Positions 8,623 to 16,408 of a stretch of 64,000 nucleotides of DNA are shown piece by piece. The notes under the pieces were generated by a model. It did not search any database, had not been told where the DNA came from, and was given only the letters and a program-made list of their open reading frames with translations. A program made the translations under genes and the position numbers. Position 1 is the stretch's first letter, and each line of letters opens with the position of its first letter. The stretch is from NCBI RefSeq assembly GCF_000282055.1, contig NZ_AKJZ01000032.1, forward strand, positions 1-64,000. The letters are read 5' to 3'. This stretch comes from Flavobacterium sp. CF136 (lineage in GTDB: Bacteria; Bacteroidota; Bacteroidia; Flavobacteriales; Flavobacteriaceae).

Positions 8623-10122
8623 TTAATATCCTGGATTTTGTTGCCAGTTTCCGTTAGCAAATTGAATTTCTTCGATTGGAAGTGGAAATAATTCGTTTTT
8701 ATTGGCTTTAAAACCAGGTATTGTTCCTACTGCTTTTCCTGTTCTCACCAAATCAAAGAAACGATGTCCTTCACCAAAAAGCTCTAATCTTCTTTCGGCT
8801 AAAATAAAATCAGTAAGTGCCGCTCCGGAAGCTGAAATATCATGATTATTGTCTCCAAAAGCACGTCTTCTGACCTGATTGAGATATCCTCTCGCCTTAC
8901 CATCATCAATCCCTCCTCTATTATAAGCTTCTGCTGCCATTAGAAGTACATCAGCATAACGTATCGCTCTGTAATTATTTGGGTTTGTTAAATTCAAATC
9001 GCCCTGAGCATTGCTGCTTCTTTTTCTTGGTAAATATTTTCGGTTAAAGAAGCCTGTGTCTTCATTTCCTTTTCCAAATTTAATTCCATTACCATTGTCA
9101 TAATTTGCATTAGCCAAAGCCCATGCATTAATATCCAAAATGGCTACATCCTTACGTTTATCACCAACTTCAAAAGCATCGGCACTTTCCTGGGTTGGAA
9201 TATTAAAACTGAAACCGGATGTAAACTGAGGCCCGTCATAATTACGTATTCCGCTGAAACCTACGGCAACGTTTCCTTCACTACATTGCAGGCATCCAAA
9301 TCCAGCACCTTCAACATCTGTATATTGTACTTCAAAAACTGATTCTGTTCCGTTTTCTCCATCCAATTCAAATAATGCATTATAATCTGTTTGTAAAGAA
9401 TATGGTGAGGTACTTATTAAACTCTCAAATGTTGCAGCAGCTTGTGTAAATTTATTTTGATACAAATATGCTTTTCCTAATAATGCCTGAGCGGCACCTT
9501 TTGTAACTCTTCCTTTTTGTGCGGCAGTGGGAGATAAATTTTCTGCCGCAAAAATTAAATCAGCTTCAATAGAAGTATAAACCTCTTCGACTGATGAGCG
9601 CGGAATTGTTTTTTCGTCTCCAATTTTAAATCTGGCATCGCCTTTCATCGGAATACCACCAAACCATTTTACTAATTCAAATTGGTAGTAAGCCCTAAGA
9701 AAACGTGTTTCGGCTATAAGTTGTGTTTTTCCTTCAAAATCGGTTTTATTTTGAAATTCAAGAATATAATTGGCTCTTTGAACTCCGGCAAACATCCAGT
9801 TCCAGATATCTCTCAGATTACTGTTTACCGGAGTATGAATCATATCGTCTATTTGCTGAAAACCAATAACGTCTGTAGGGCTTTCTCCTCCGCAAAGTGT
9901 ATTATCTGAAGCTATTTCGCCCAACAAAACATTTACATAAGAAGATTGAAGCAAGTCGTAAGCTGCAATCAAAGCATTATCATAATCTGTTTTAGAATTA
10001 AAATAGTTCTCGGAGTCGATAGAGTATGCCGGAGCAGGGTCAACAAATTCATCCGAACAAGAAGTCGTTACGATCGAAAGGAATGTTATTGCTGCTAAAG
10101 TTGTAAAAATATATTTTTTCAT
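8623..10122 (-). CDS. susD: SusD/RagB-family nutrient-uptake lipoprotein
   Basis: This 499-residue outer-membrane lipoprotein has lipobox VTTSC at Cys22. The N-terminal SusD-like region (DSENYFNSKTDYDNALIAAY, about residues 36-55) and the C-terminal RagB/SusD signature (YRAIRYADVLLMAAEAYNR, then FDLVRTGKA and FPLPIEEI) are intact. TPR-like helices lie in between. SusD proteins form a lid over the SusC barrel and bind the incoming oligosaccharide. The gene starts 11 bases after susC ends and is followed by the SGBP at 11 bases, so susC-susD-SGBP-GH16-GH16 is one tight operon. Confidence 0.97.
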   Translation of the reverse strand: MKKYIFTTLAAITFLSIVTTSCSDEFVDPAPAYSIDSENYFNSKTDYDNALIAAYDLLQSSYVNVLLGEIASDNTLCGGESPTDVIGFQQIDDMIHTPVNSNLRDIWNWMFAGVQRANYILEFQNKTDFEGKTQLIAETRFLRAYYQFELVKWFGGIPMKGDARFKIGDEKTIPRSSVEEVYTSIEADLIFAAENLSPTAAQKGRVTKGAAQALLGKAYLYQNKFTQAAATFESLISTSPYSLQTDYNALFELDGENGTESVFEVQYTDVEGAGFGCLQCSEGNVAVGFSGIRNYDGPQFTSGFSFNIPTQESADAFEVGDKRKDVAILDINAWALANANYDNGNGIKFGKGNEDTGFFNRKYLPRKRSSNAQGDLNLTNPNNYRAIRYADVLLMAAEAYNRGGIDDGKARGYLNQVRRRAFGDNNHDISASGAALTDFILAERRLELFGEGHRFFDLVRTGKAVGTIPGFKANKNELFPLPIEEIQFANGNWQQNPGY

Positions 10123-10133
10123 TTTAATTGAAA

Positions 10134-13100
10134 TTAAAAATTAATGTTTAAGCCCAATAAATAGGTTCTTGGCACTGGATAGAATCCATAATCAATTCCT
10201 CCTCCAATTGGGGCTCCATTTGAAGCTCCCGGATCAAAACCTTTGTATTTTGTAAAGGTGTACAGATTATTTACACCTGCATAAAGTCTTAATTTCGAGA
10301 TTCCTGCTTTCTGAGATACATTGGAGTTTAATGTATAGCCTAATTGTACATTCTGAATTCTTATATACGAAGCATCTTCTATAAAGTACTCTGAGAAAAC
10401 ATTGTTTGCAGTTGCACCGGTTGTTACTCTTGGTGTAGAATTACTTGTTCCTTCTCCCGTCCATCTGTCTAAAACATAATTTAAGCGATTAGCATCTGAA
10501 AGTGTTCTTTCGTAGTTACGAACCATATCGTTCCCAACAGAGGCAAAGGTGAAAACAGCAAAATCCAGATTTTTATAATTCATTTGTAAATTGAATCCCA
10601 TTGTCGCATCCGGAATTGGGTCTCCAATATTTGTTTTATCCTTAGTATCAATTACACCATCGCCATTTACATCTACGTAACGAATATCGCCCGGTGCAGC
10701 ATTTGCCCCTAAAGCTAATTGAGAAGGATGTGCATCAATTTCGGTTTGGTTTTGAAAAATCCCCTCAGTTTTATATCCATAAAAATATCCGATTGGTTTT
10801 CCAACTTCCATACGTGAAGGCGCAGGCTGTCCTACTCCAAAAGCACCTCCTTCAATAAAACCTGTTCCGTTATTTACTTCCAGCACTTCATTTTTAAGAA
10901 AAGTCACATTGTAACCTGCACTCATTGAAAATGAATCAGAGAATTTTTCTTTATAATCGATTGAGAATTCAAATCCGGAATTTCTAACTGTCCCGGCATT
11001 CAAAGTAGGAGAACTTGCTCCCGGTGCTCCTGTACCGTTAATTCCTGAAACCGGAATATTTGGGATTAATAAATCTTTTCTGGTATCAATAAAATAATCT
11101 GCTACAAGAGCTATTTTATTGTTTAATAATTTTATATCCAAACCAACATCAAACTTCCTTGCTTCTTCCCATTTTAAGTCGGGATTTGGAACTTGTCCTG
11201 TTGCTGTTCCATTAGCCAGAGTGCCATCAAAAACATAAGTCGCTTCACCGGTAAGAAGTCCGATATAACCATAATTCGGAATCTGGTCATTTCCTAAAGT
11301 ACCGTAACTGGCTCTCAATTTTAAGAAATTCAGAAATTTAGGTTCTCCAAAGAAACCTTCATCAGAAACAACCCAGCCTCCTGTAAAAGAAGGAAAATAA
11401 CCTACCTTGTTTCCTGGTCCGAATTTAGTCGAAGCATCACGCCTGATCATTGCAGAAAACAAATATTTCCCTTTGTAATCGTATTGTAATCTTCCAAAAT
11501 ACGAAAGCCTTCTCTGGTCATAAACATACGAGCTGTTTGTGAGCGTTTCCGAAATGCCTTTAGTTAAGGAGATATCTGCAAAATCCCATGAGTTATTGGG
11601 AACATCAAAACCAGTTGCGAAAAGTCCGTTGCCCCATTCTTTAAAGATTGTTGTACCAACAGTTCCTGTAATGTTATGATTTTCAGCAATTTTTGTATTG
11701 TATGTTCCAAAAAGATCAAATGAATAGTTATTATCATTTACAGCTCCCTGAGTAACAGAGCTTCTTTGCACATCAAATACTTTTCCGCCGTAGCTAATTT
11801 GTTTTGCAAATGTTTTTGATTCACTGTTTGATGTATTAAAACCAATTGCACCTGACAATGTAAATCCTTTGAAAATTTTATAATCCAATCCAAAATTCCC
11901 GTTTAATTTTTTATAATTATAATCATTATACGTATTTGCGATTTGTGCTAACGGGTTTATAATTTCTGTGCCTAATCCTGTAGTACCTGGCACTAAAGTA
12001 AAATCGCCATTTGCATTGTAGGGACTAAGTGTTGCAGGAACATTCAAAGCATTAAACAAAACAGATCCAAGGCCATTTTCATTCAATGTGTTTCTTGTGA
12101 AATACGTATAAATAACATTCGTTTTTAATTTAAATTTATCGCTTAAATCAGCTCCAAATCCAATTCTGGCCGTATTTCTCAGGAAGCCTGATTTACCTCC
12201 GCCAACAATTCCTTCCTGATCTAAATGTGAACCGCTTATAGAATAGGTAATTTTTTCTGAACCTCCTGAAATAGTTAAATCATTATTAATAATGGGAACC
12301 CCTTTCATGAAAACTTCATCCTGCCAATCAGTACCTTTTCCTAATCCGCTAACATTTGGATAAGGAAGTGCTTTACCGCCGTTAGCATAACTTTCATTTA
12401 ATAAAAGTGCATATTCTGTAGCGTTTAGAGTTGGCAGCTTTCTGGAGGTTTCCTGAAAACCTGTATAACTGTTAAAAGAAACTCTTGTTTTTGAATTCTT
12501 TTTCCCCATTTTGGTAGTAACCAAAATAATTCCGTTTGCTCCAATTGTACCATAAATAGCGGCTTGAGCATCTTTTAAAACAGTAATAGTCTCAATATCA
12601 TTCGGACTTAATAAACCTAAATCTCCCACATAACCATCAATGATTACTGTTGGCCTATTTTCTCCGTTGGTAGCAATACCACGTATGCGAATATCCAGCG
12701 GAGCACCCGGAGCACCGGATTGAGTAGTTACATTTACACCGGAAATAGTACCCTGTAATGCCTGCTCAATTCTTGCCGGTTTTAAAACATCCAGTGTTTT
12801 GCTGTCAAGAACTGCTACGGCACCTGTAACTTCTCTCTTTTTTTGGCTTCCGTAACCAATCACAACAACTTCATCCAATGATTTGGTATCATCGCTCATT
12901 TTTACAGTAATCTTGTTGCCGGAAACTGCAACTTCCTGTGTTCTAAAGCCAATGTAACTTAAAACAATTGTAGTTCCTTTTGGAACTCCGGATAGTTTAA
13001 AAGATCCATCAAAATCTGTGGTTGTACTTTGCGATGAACTTTTAACCTTAACATTCACTCCGGGCAATGATAAGCCTGAAGCATCGAGTACTGTTCCTGT

Positions 13101-13172
13101 TACATCAATGTTCTGCGAAAATGCAAAAGATGTAAACAGTAACAATACCATTAGTAATAATTTAGATTTCAT
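10134..13172 (-). CDS. susC: SusC/RagA-family TonB-linked outer-membrane transporter
   Basis: This 1012-residue TonB-dependent oligosaccharide pore has a signal peptide (residues 1-19) and a carboxypeptidase-regulatory-like domain at about 22-95. The SusC signature DEVVVIGYG at 100-108, which includes the TonB-box region, is followed by a plug domain at about 112-220 (RIRGIATNGENRPTVIIDG, IETITVLKDAQAAIYGTIGANGII). A 22-strand barrel ends in LLGLNINF with the terminal aromatic residue needed for outer-membrane insertion. It opens the beta-glucan operon. Upstream (13173-13412) lie a possible promoter and a strong inverted repeat, likely the site of control. Confidence 0.97.
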   Translation of the reverse strand: MKSKLLLMVLLLFTSFAFSQNIDVTGTVLDASGLSLPGVNVKVKSSSQSTTTDFDGSFKLSGVPKGTTIVLSYIGFRTQEVAVSGNKITVKMSDDTKSLDEVVVIGYGSQKKREVTGAVAVLDSKTLDVLKPARIEQALQGTISGVNVTTQSGAPGAPLDIRIRGIATNGENRPTVIIDGYVGDLGLLSPNDIETITVLKDAQAAIYGTIGANGIILVTTKMGKKNSKTRVSFNSYTGFQETSRKLPTLNATEYALLLNESYANGGKALPYPNVSGLGKGTDWQDEVFMKGVPIINNDLTISGGSEKITYSISGSHLDQEGIVGGGKSGFLRNTARIGFGADLSDKFKLKTNVIYTYFTRNTLNENGLGSVLFNALNVPATLSPYNANGDFTLVPGTTGLGTEIINPLAQIANTYNDYNYKKLNGNFGLDYKIFKGFTLSGAIGFNTSNSESKTFAKQISYGGKVFDVQRSSVTQGAVNDNNYSFDLFGTYNTKIAENHNITGTVGTTIFKEWGNGLFATGFDVPNNSWDFADISLTKGISETLTNSSYVYDQRRLSYFGRLQYDYKGKYLFSAMIRRDASTKFGPGNKVGYFPSFTGGWVVSDEGFFGEPKFLNFLKLRASYGTLGNDQIPNYGYIGLLTGEATYVFDGTLANGTATGQVPNPDLKWEEARKFDVGLDIKLLNNKIALVADYFIDTRKDLLIPNIPVSGINGTGAPGASSPTLNAGTVRNSGFEFSIDYKEKFSDSFSMSAGYNVTFLKNEVLEVNNGTGFIEGGAFGVGQPAPSRMEVGKPIGYFYGYKTEGIFQNQTEIDAHPSQLALGANAAPGDIRYVDVNGDGVIDTKDKTNIGDPIPDATMGFNLQMNYKNLDFAVFTFASVGNDMVRNYERTLSDANRLNYVLDRWTGEGTSNSTPRVTTGATANNVFSEYFIEDASYIRIQNVQLGYTLNSNVSQKAGISKLRLYAGVNNLYTFTKYKGFDPGASNGAPIGGGIDYGFYPVPRTYLLGLNINF

Positions 13173-13195
13173 AATTAGTTAGTTTTTATTGATGC

Positions 13196-13230
13196 TAAAT
13201 TTATCTTATCCTTTTAAGAATAAATCAAAA
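13196..13230 (-). promoter_or_regulatory. Possible susC promoter
   Basis: Reading on the minus strand, TTTG is followed after 22 bases by TAAATTTA, one base off the Bacteroidota -7 consensus TAnnTTTG. Transcription would start a short distance before the susC ATG. It is a weak match, given because it is the best in the region. Confidence 0.3.
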
Positions 13231-13331
13231 TTAACCTCAACAAAAAACATACATCATAAAAAAACACAACTTAATTTTAATATATCACAAAATACTCTCT
13301 GTTTTATAACCAATAGAGAATGTTAATTTTG

Positions 13332-13369
13332 TTAACGTTTTAAGTGTTAAAAACACAATAAAACGTTAA
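13332..13369. promoter_or_regulatory. Inverted repeat between sensor gene and susC, candidate operator
   Basis: Left arm TTAACGTTTTAAGTGTT (13332-13348) and right arm AACACAATAAAACGTTAA (13352-13369) pair over TTAACGTTTTA and GTGTT. No T-run follows on the minus strand, so it is a poor terminator. It sits about 160-200 bases before the susC start codon, where an activator of the locus would bind. Confidence 0.45.
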
Positions 13370-13412
13370 TGTTGTGGTAATGTATAGGTGTTTTGAGATG
13401 ATTTATATTCTA

Positions 13413-16214
13413 CTATACAGCCAGAATATATTCTACTAAACCAATTTCGTGCTGCAAATCCATTTTTTTGCGTAAACGATACCTTTTTATCTCAACACTT
13501 CGGACAGAAATATTGAATAGCGGAGCGATTTCTTTTGAGGAAAGATTTAATCGCAAATAGGCACAAAGCCTTAAATCGTTTGGAGTTAAGAGAGGATGAA
13601 GTTGCTTGATTCTTTTAAGAAAATCTTTATCGGCACTATCAAAAGCTTCTTTAAAGATTTTCCATGAATCTTCTTCTGTAATGTTATTGTTTATGGTTCT
13701 GATAACTGATTTAATATTTTTATTATCATCCTGGGTTGTTTTCTTTAAATCTTCTTTTATAAAAGCCAAAAGCTCGTTTTTACTGTTTAAACTCATTGTC
13801 GAAACTGCCAGCTCCCTGTTTTTATTATCTACATCCTGCGACAATTGCTCATTTCTTAGTTTCATAAGCTGCTGTTCATTTTCAAGCTCCTTAATTTCTA
13901 ATAAAAGATTATTTTCTTCAATCAATTTCTCTTTTTGCTTCTGATAAAAATTACGATATGCCTTGTTTATAAAATATGCCAGCACAAGCATCATAAGGAA
14001 ATAAATAAAACAGGCCAGGTTTGTCAGGTACCATGGTTTTAAAACAACAAATGTATAGACAGCTGTATTTTGCAAAATGGTATTAGCAAATTTTGCCCTT
14101 ACTTTGAATGTATATTTCCCCGGTGATAAATTTTTAAAATTCACAGAAGATTTCGTACTCCACTCACTCCAGTCGTTCTGAAACCCTTCTAAAAGATATT
14201 GATATTCAGTGTTGATATATTTATTGTATTCCGGAACTGTATAATTTAAAGTGATATTATTTTCATTTGATTTAAAACGCCCTTCCTGATTTAATATAAC
14301 ATCTTTTAAGGTTTGGTTTTGCTTATTTATTGAAATTTCCGAAATAGAAACTGTATAGTTTTTAAAACTTAAATCATCAATATCAAGAATATAATATCCG
14401 TCTGTAGTTCCGATTAAATAGGTTGATTTTGAAATTTGAGTAATATTCTCAAAACCCAGCATCGAATTGGTCAATGAAGACGGAATCGGAATCACATTTT
14501 GTTTCAGTTGGTTGCTAAGTTTACTTGCAGAAAAATAATGGATATAATTTTTAGAAAAAAGCCATATTTTATTAGAATCATCTACAATTAACTTACCCGA
14601 AGTATATTCATCTTTCTCGAAAATAGAGCTTAGTAACTTATCTTTTTCAAATTGTTTTGTTTTCGGGTTTAGTTTAAAAATCCCTTCTTTGTAAGCGTAA
14701 TAAATCGAATTATTAAATTTTGTCAGACTCGCATTCTTTCCTTTTTTTGGAGAAGAATAAGCATAGAAATCTTTTGCTTTTAAAAGACTTTTATCCAGTT
14801 GAAATCTAAAAATACCTTTGTATTCATGACTAACATACACATCTAAATTATTGGCAATTTCAAAATAACGTGCAGAATAATCAAAACCCTGTATTTTATT
14901 TTTAAACTTCCATTGATTATTTACTTTTTCTAAAACCGAAATTCCGTAATAATTCCCCTGAATCAATTGATTTTTTGTATTTGGAACAGGTTCAAACTTC
15001 CAGCTTCCTGAACCTGAAAAAATACTTCTTGCCGATGCATTATCTACAATAAAAGTTCCCGAATCATGACCGCAAAAAAGCGTATTATCATAAGCAAATA
15101 AAGACCAAACCTGTCCTTTTGTTCCGCTTATAAATTGAAATTCACCATTACTCTGATACTTTTTACAAAATAATCCCTGATTCGTTCCTACATACAACAT
15201 TCCATTATACACAATAGAAGCATATACAGTTCCTAAAACTCCTGTATCGTCAGTAAAACTATGTACAGGCGTCTGCAGATTGATGCAATTGATCCCGTTA
15301 TCAAGACCAACCCACACATTTTGATCTTTATCTTCAAACAAAGACAAAACTGTATTATTGCTCAAGCCTTTACTTTGTGAAATATGGTATCTAAGTTTTC
15401 CTGTACCTGACAAAATAAAAACACCATTAGAAACTGTTCCTAATGCATAACTCCCATCCTGAAGGTGCTGGCTGCTATAGACAAAACCCGATTTTAATTC
15501 TGAATCAACATCAGTTTTAAAAGGTGATAAAGATGTCCCTGTCAGCTTGTAAAATCCATCTATTTGAGTCTGAATCAATAAACCATCGTCGAGAGTGAAA
15601 ACATTTACAATCGTATATTTTTTTAAAATAGGATTATCCGAAATCAGTTTGCCCTTTCCGCCTTCAATTTCAAAAAGTCCTTCATTTATAGTCTGATAAT
15701 AAATAGAAGTTTTAGTACTAAACGATTTTACAACACCATTTTTAGGCAAAATAATTTTAAACGTTTTCGTTTTTGTATCATAAATATAAATCCTGTTTAA
15801 CGACTGAAACAAGATCCATTGATCATACTTTAGAATATTCCAAAACTGTTCATCGTCAAGTATTTTATTTTTAATGGAGTCACTAAGAGACGTATATTTA
15901 AGTTTTCCGTTTGATTGTCTTGTCCAGTAACCAAAATTCATGTAGCAGCCTGTGTAAATCTTATCATCAATTACTTTCACAGATCGCATTATTGTTTCAT
16001 TAGGAGTCGGATACAATTGCCAATTTGTACCATTATATTCCAAAAGCCCTTCATTATTAGCAAAATATAAATAATTCCGTCCATCCTGAGATATCATCCA
16101 GCTCTGGTTTCCTGCACCATAAACAGTTGATGGATATTTTACAATTGGCGGAAGTTCCTGAGAAAACAGGCTAAAATTCACCAAAATAAACAGTATATAC
16201 AATTTTGATTTCAA
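13413..16214 (-). CDS. Membrane-anchored beta-propeller sensor with LuxR-type HTH, regulator of the glucan locus
   Basis: This 933-residue one-protein sensor-regulator has a signal peptide at 1-18 and two-component-regulator-type propeller repeats through about residue 640 (for example NTVLSLFEDKDQNVWVGLDN). A Y_Y_Y domain at about 655-725 precedes a transmembrane helix at about 730-751. Next come a coiled coil at about 757-830 and a C-terminal GerE/LuxR helix-turn-helix at about 870-930 (LSSKEIAPLFNISVRSVEIKRYRLRKK). No histidine kinase or receiver is present, so signal and DNA binding are joined across the inner membrane. The start codon is TTG (16214); no in-frame ATG precedes it, and the signal peptide requires it. 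It is codirectional with susC, 240 bases upstream. Confidence 0.88.
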   Translation of the reverse strand: MKSKLYILFILVNFSLFSQELPPIVKYPSTVYGAGNQSWMISQDGRNYLYFANNEGLLEYNGTNWQLYPTPNETIMRSVKVIDDKIYTGCYMNFGYWTRQSNGKLKYTSLSDSIKNKILDDEQFWNILKYDQWILFQSLNRIYIYDTKTKTFKIILPKNGVVKSFSTKTSIYYQTINEGLFEIEGGKGKLISDNPILKKYTIVNVFTLDDGLLIQTQIDGFYKLTGTSLSPFKTDVDSELKSGFVYSSQHLQDGSYALGTVSNGVFILSGTGKLRYHISQSKGLSNNTVLSLFEDKDQNVWVGLDNGINCINLQTPVHSFTDDTGVLGTVYASIVYNGMLYVGTNQGLFCKKYQSNGEFQFISGTKGQVWSLFAYDNTLFCGHDSGTFIVDNASARSIFSGSGSWKFEPVPNTKNQLIQGNYYGISVLEKVNNQWKFKNKIQGFDYSARYFEIANNLDVYVSHEYKGIFRFQLDKSLLKAKDFYAYSSPKKGKNASLTKFNNSIYYAYKEGIFKLNPKTKQFEKDKLLSSIFEKDEYTSGKLIVDDSNKIWLFSKNYIHYFSASKLSNQLKQNVIPIPSSLTNSMLGFENITQISKSTYLIGTTDGYYILDIDDLSFKNYTVSISEISINKQNQTLKDVILNQEGRFKSNENNITLNYTVPEYNKYINTEYQYLLEGFQNDWSEWSTKSSVNFKNLSPGKYTFKVRAKFANTILQNTAVYTFVVLKPWYLTNLACFIYFLMMLVLAYFINKAYRNFYQKQKEKLIEENNLLLEIKELENEQQLMKLRNEQLSQDVDNKNRELAVSTMSLNSKNELLAFIKEDLKKTTQDDNKNIKSVIRTINNNITEEDSWKIFKEAFDSADKDFLKRIKQLHPLLTPNDLRLCAYLRLNLSSKEIAPLFNISVRSVEIKRYRLRKKMDLQHEIGLVEYILAV

Positions 16215-16383
16215 ATTGGTTGTGGTATTAATTTATTACAAAAACAGTTCTAAAATAGCTTATTTTATGTTGAAATAACAAGTTTTTATCAAAAAAAACA
16301 GCAATCCAAAAAACATGGCAATTTTGGAACAATTAGTTAAAATTTGGAACAATCTCCTTAACGAAACTAAATTCAAAATTGAT

Positions 16384-16391
16384 TACTTTTG
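16384..16391 (+). promoter_or_regulatory. Likely -7 element of the uvrA promoter
   Basis: TACTTTTG matches TAnnTTTG exactly. No TTTG lies at the ideal 19-base distance upstream. If used, transcription starts near 16397. That is downstream of the possible TTG start at 16379 and supports the ATG at 16409. Confidence 0.4.
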
Positions 16392-16408
16392 TAGAAATTG
16401 ACTTTTTT

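Noticed and set aside
16379-16408. TTG start for uvrA ten codons before the ATG
   Set aside because: The -7 box TACTTTTG overlaps it, so it would lie before the transcript start; the ATG gives a normal N-terminus.
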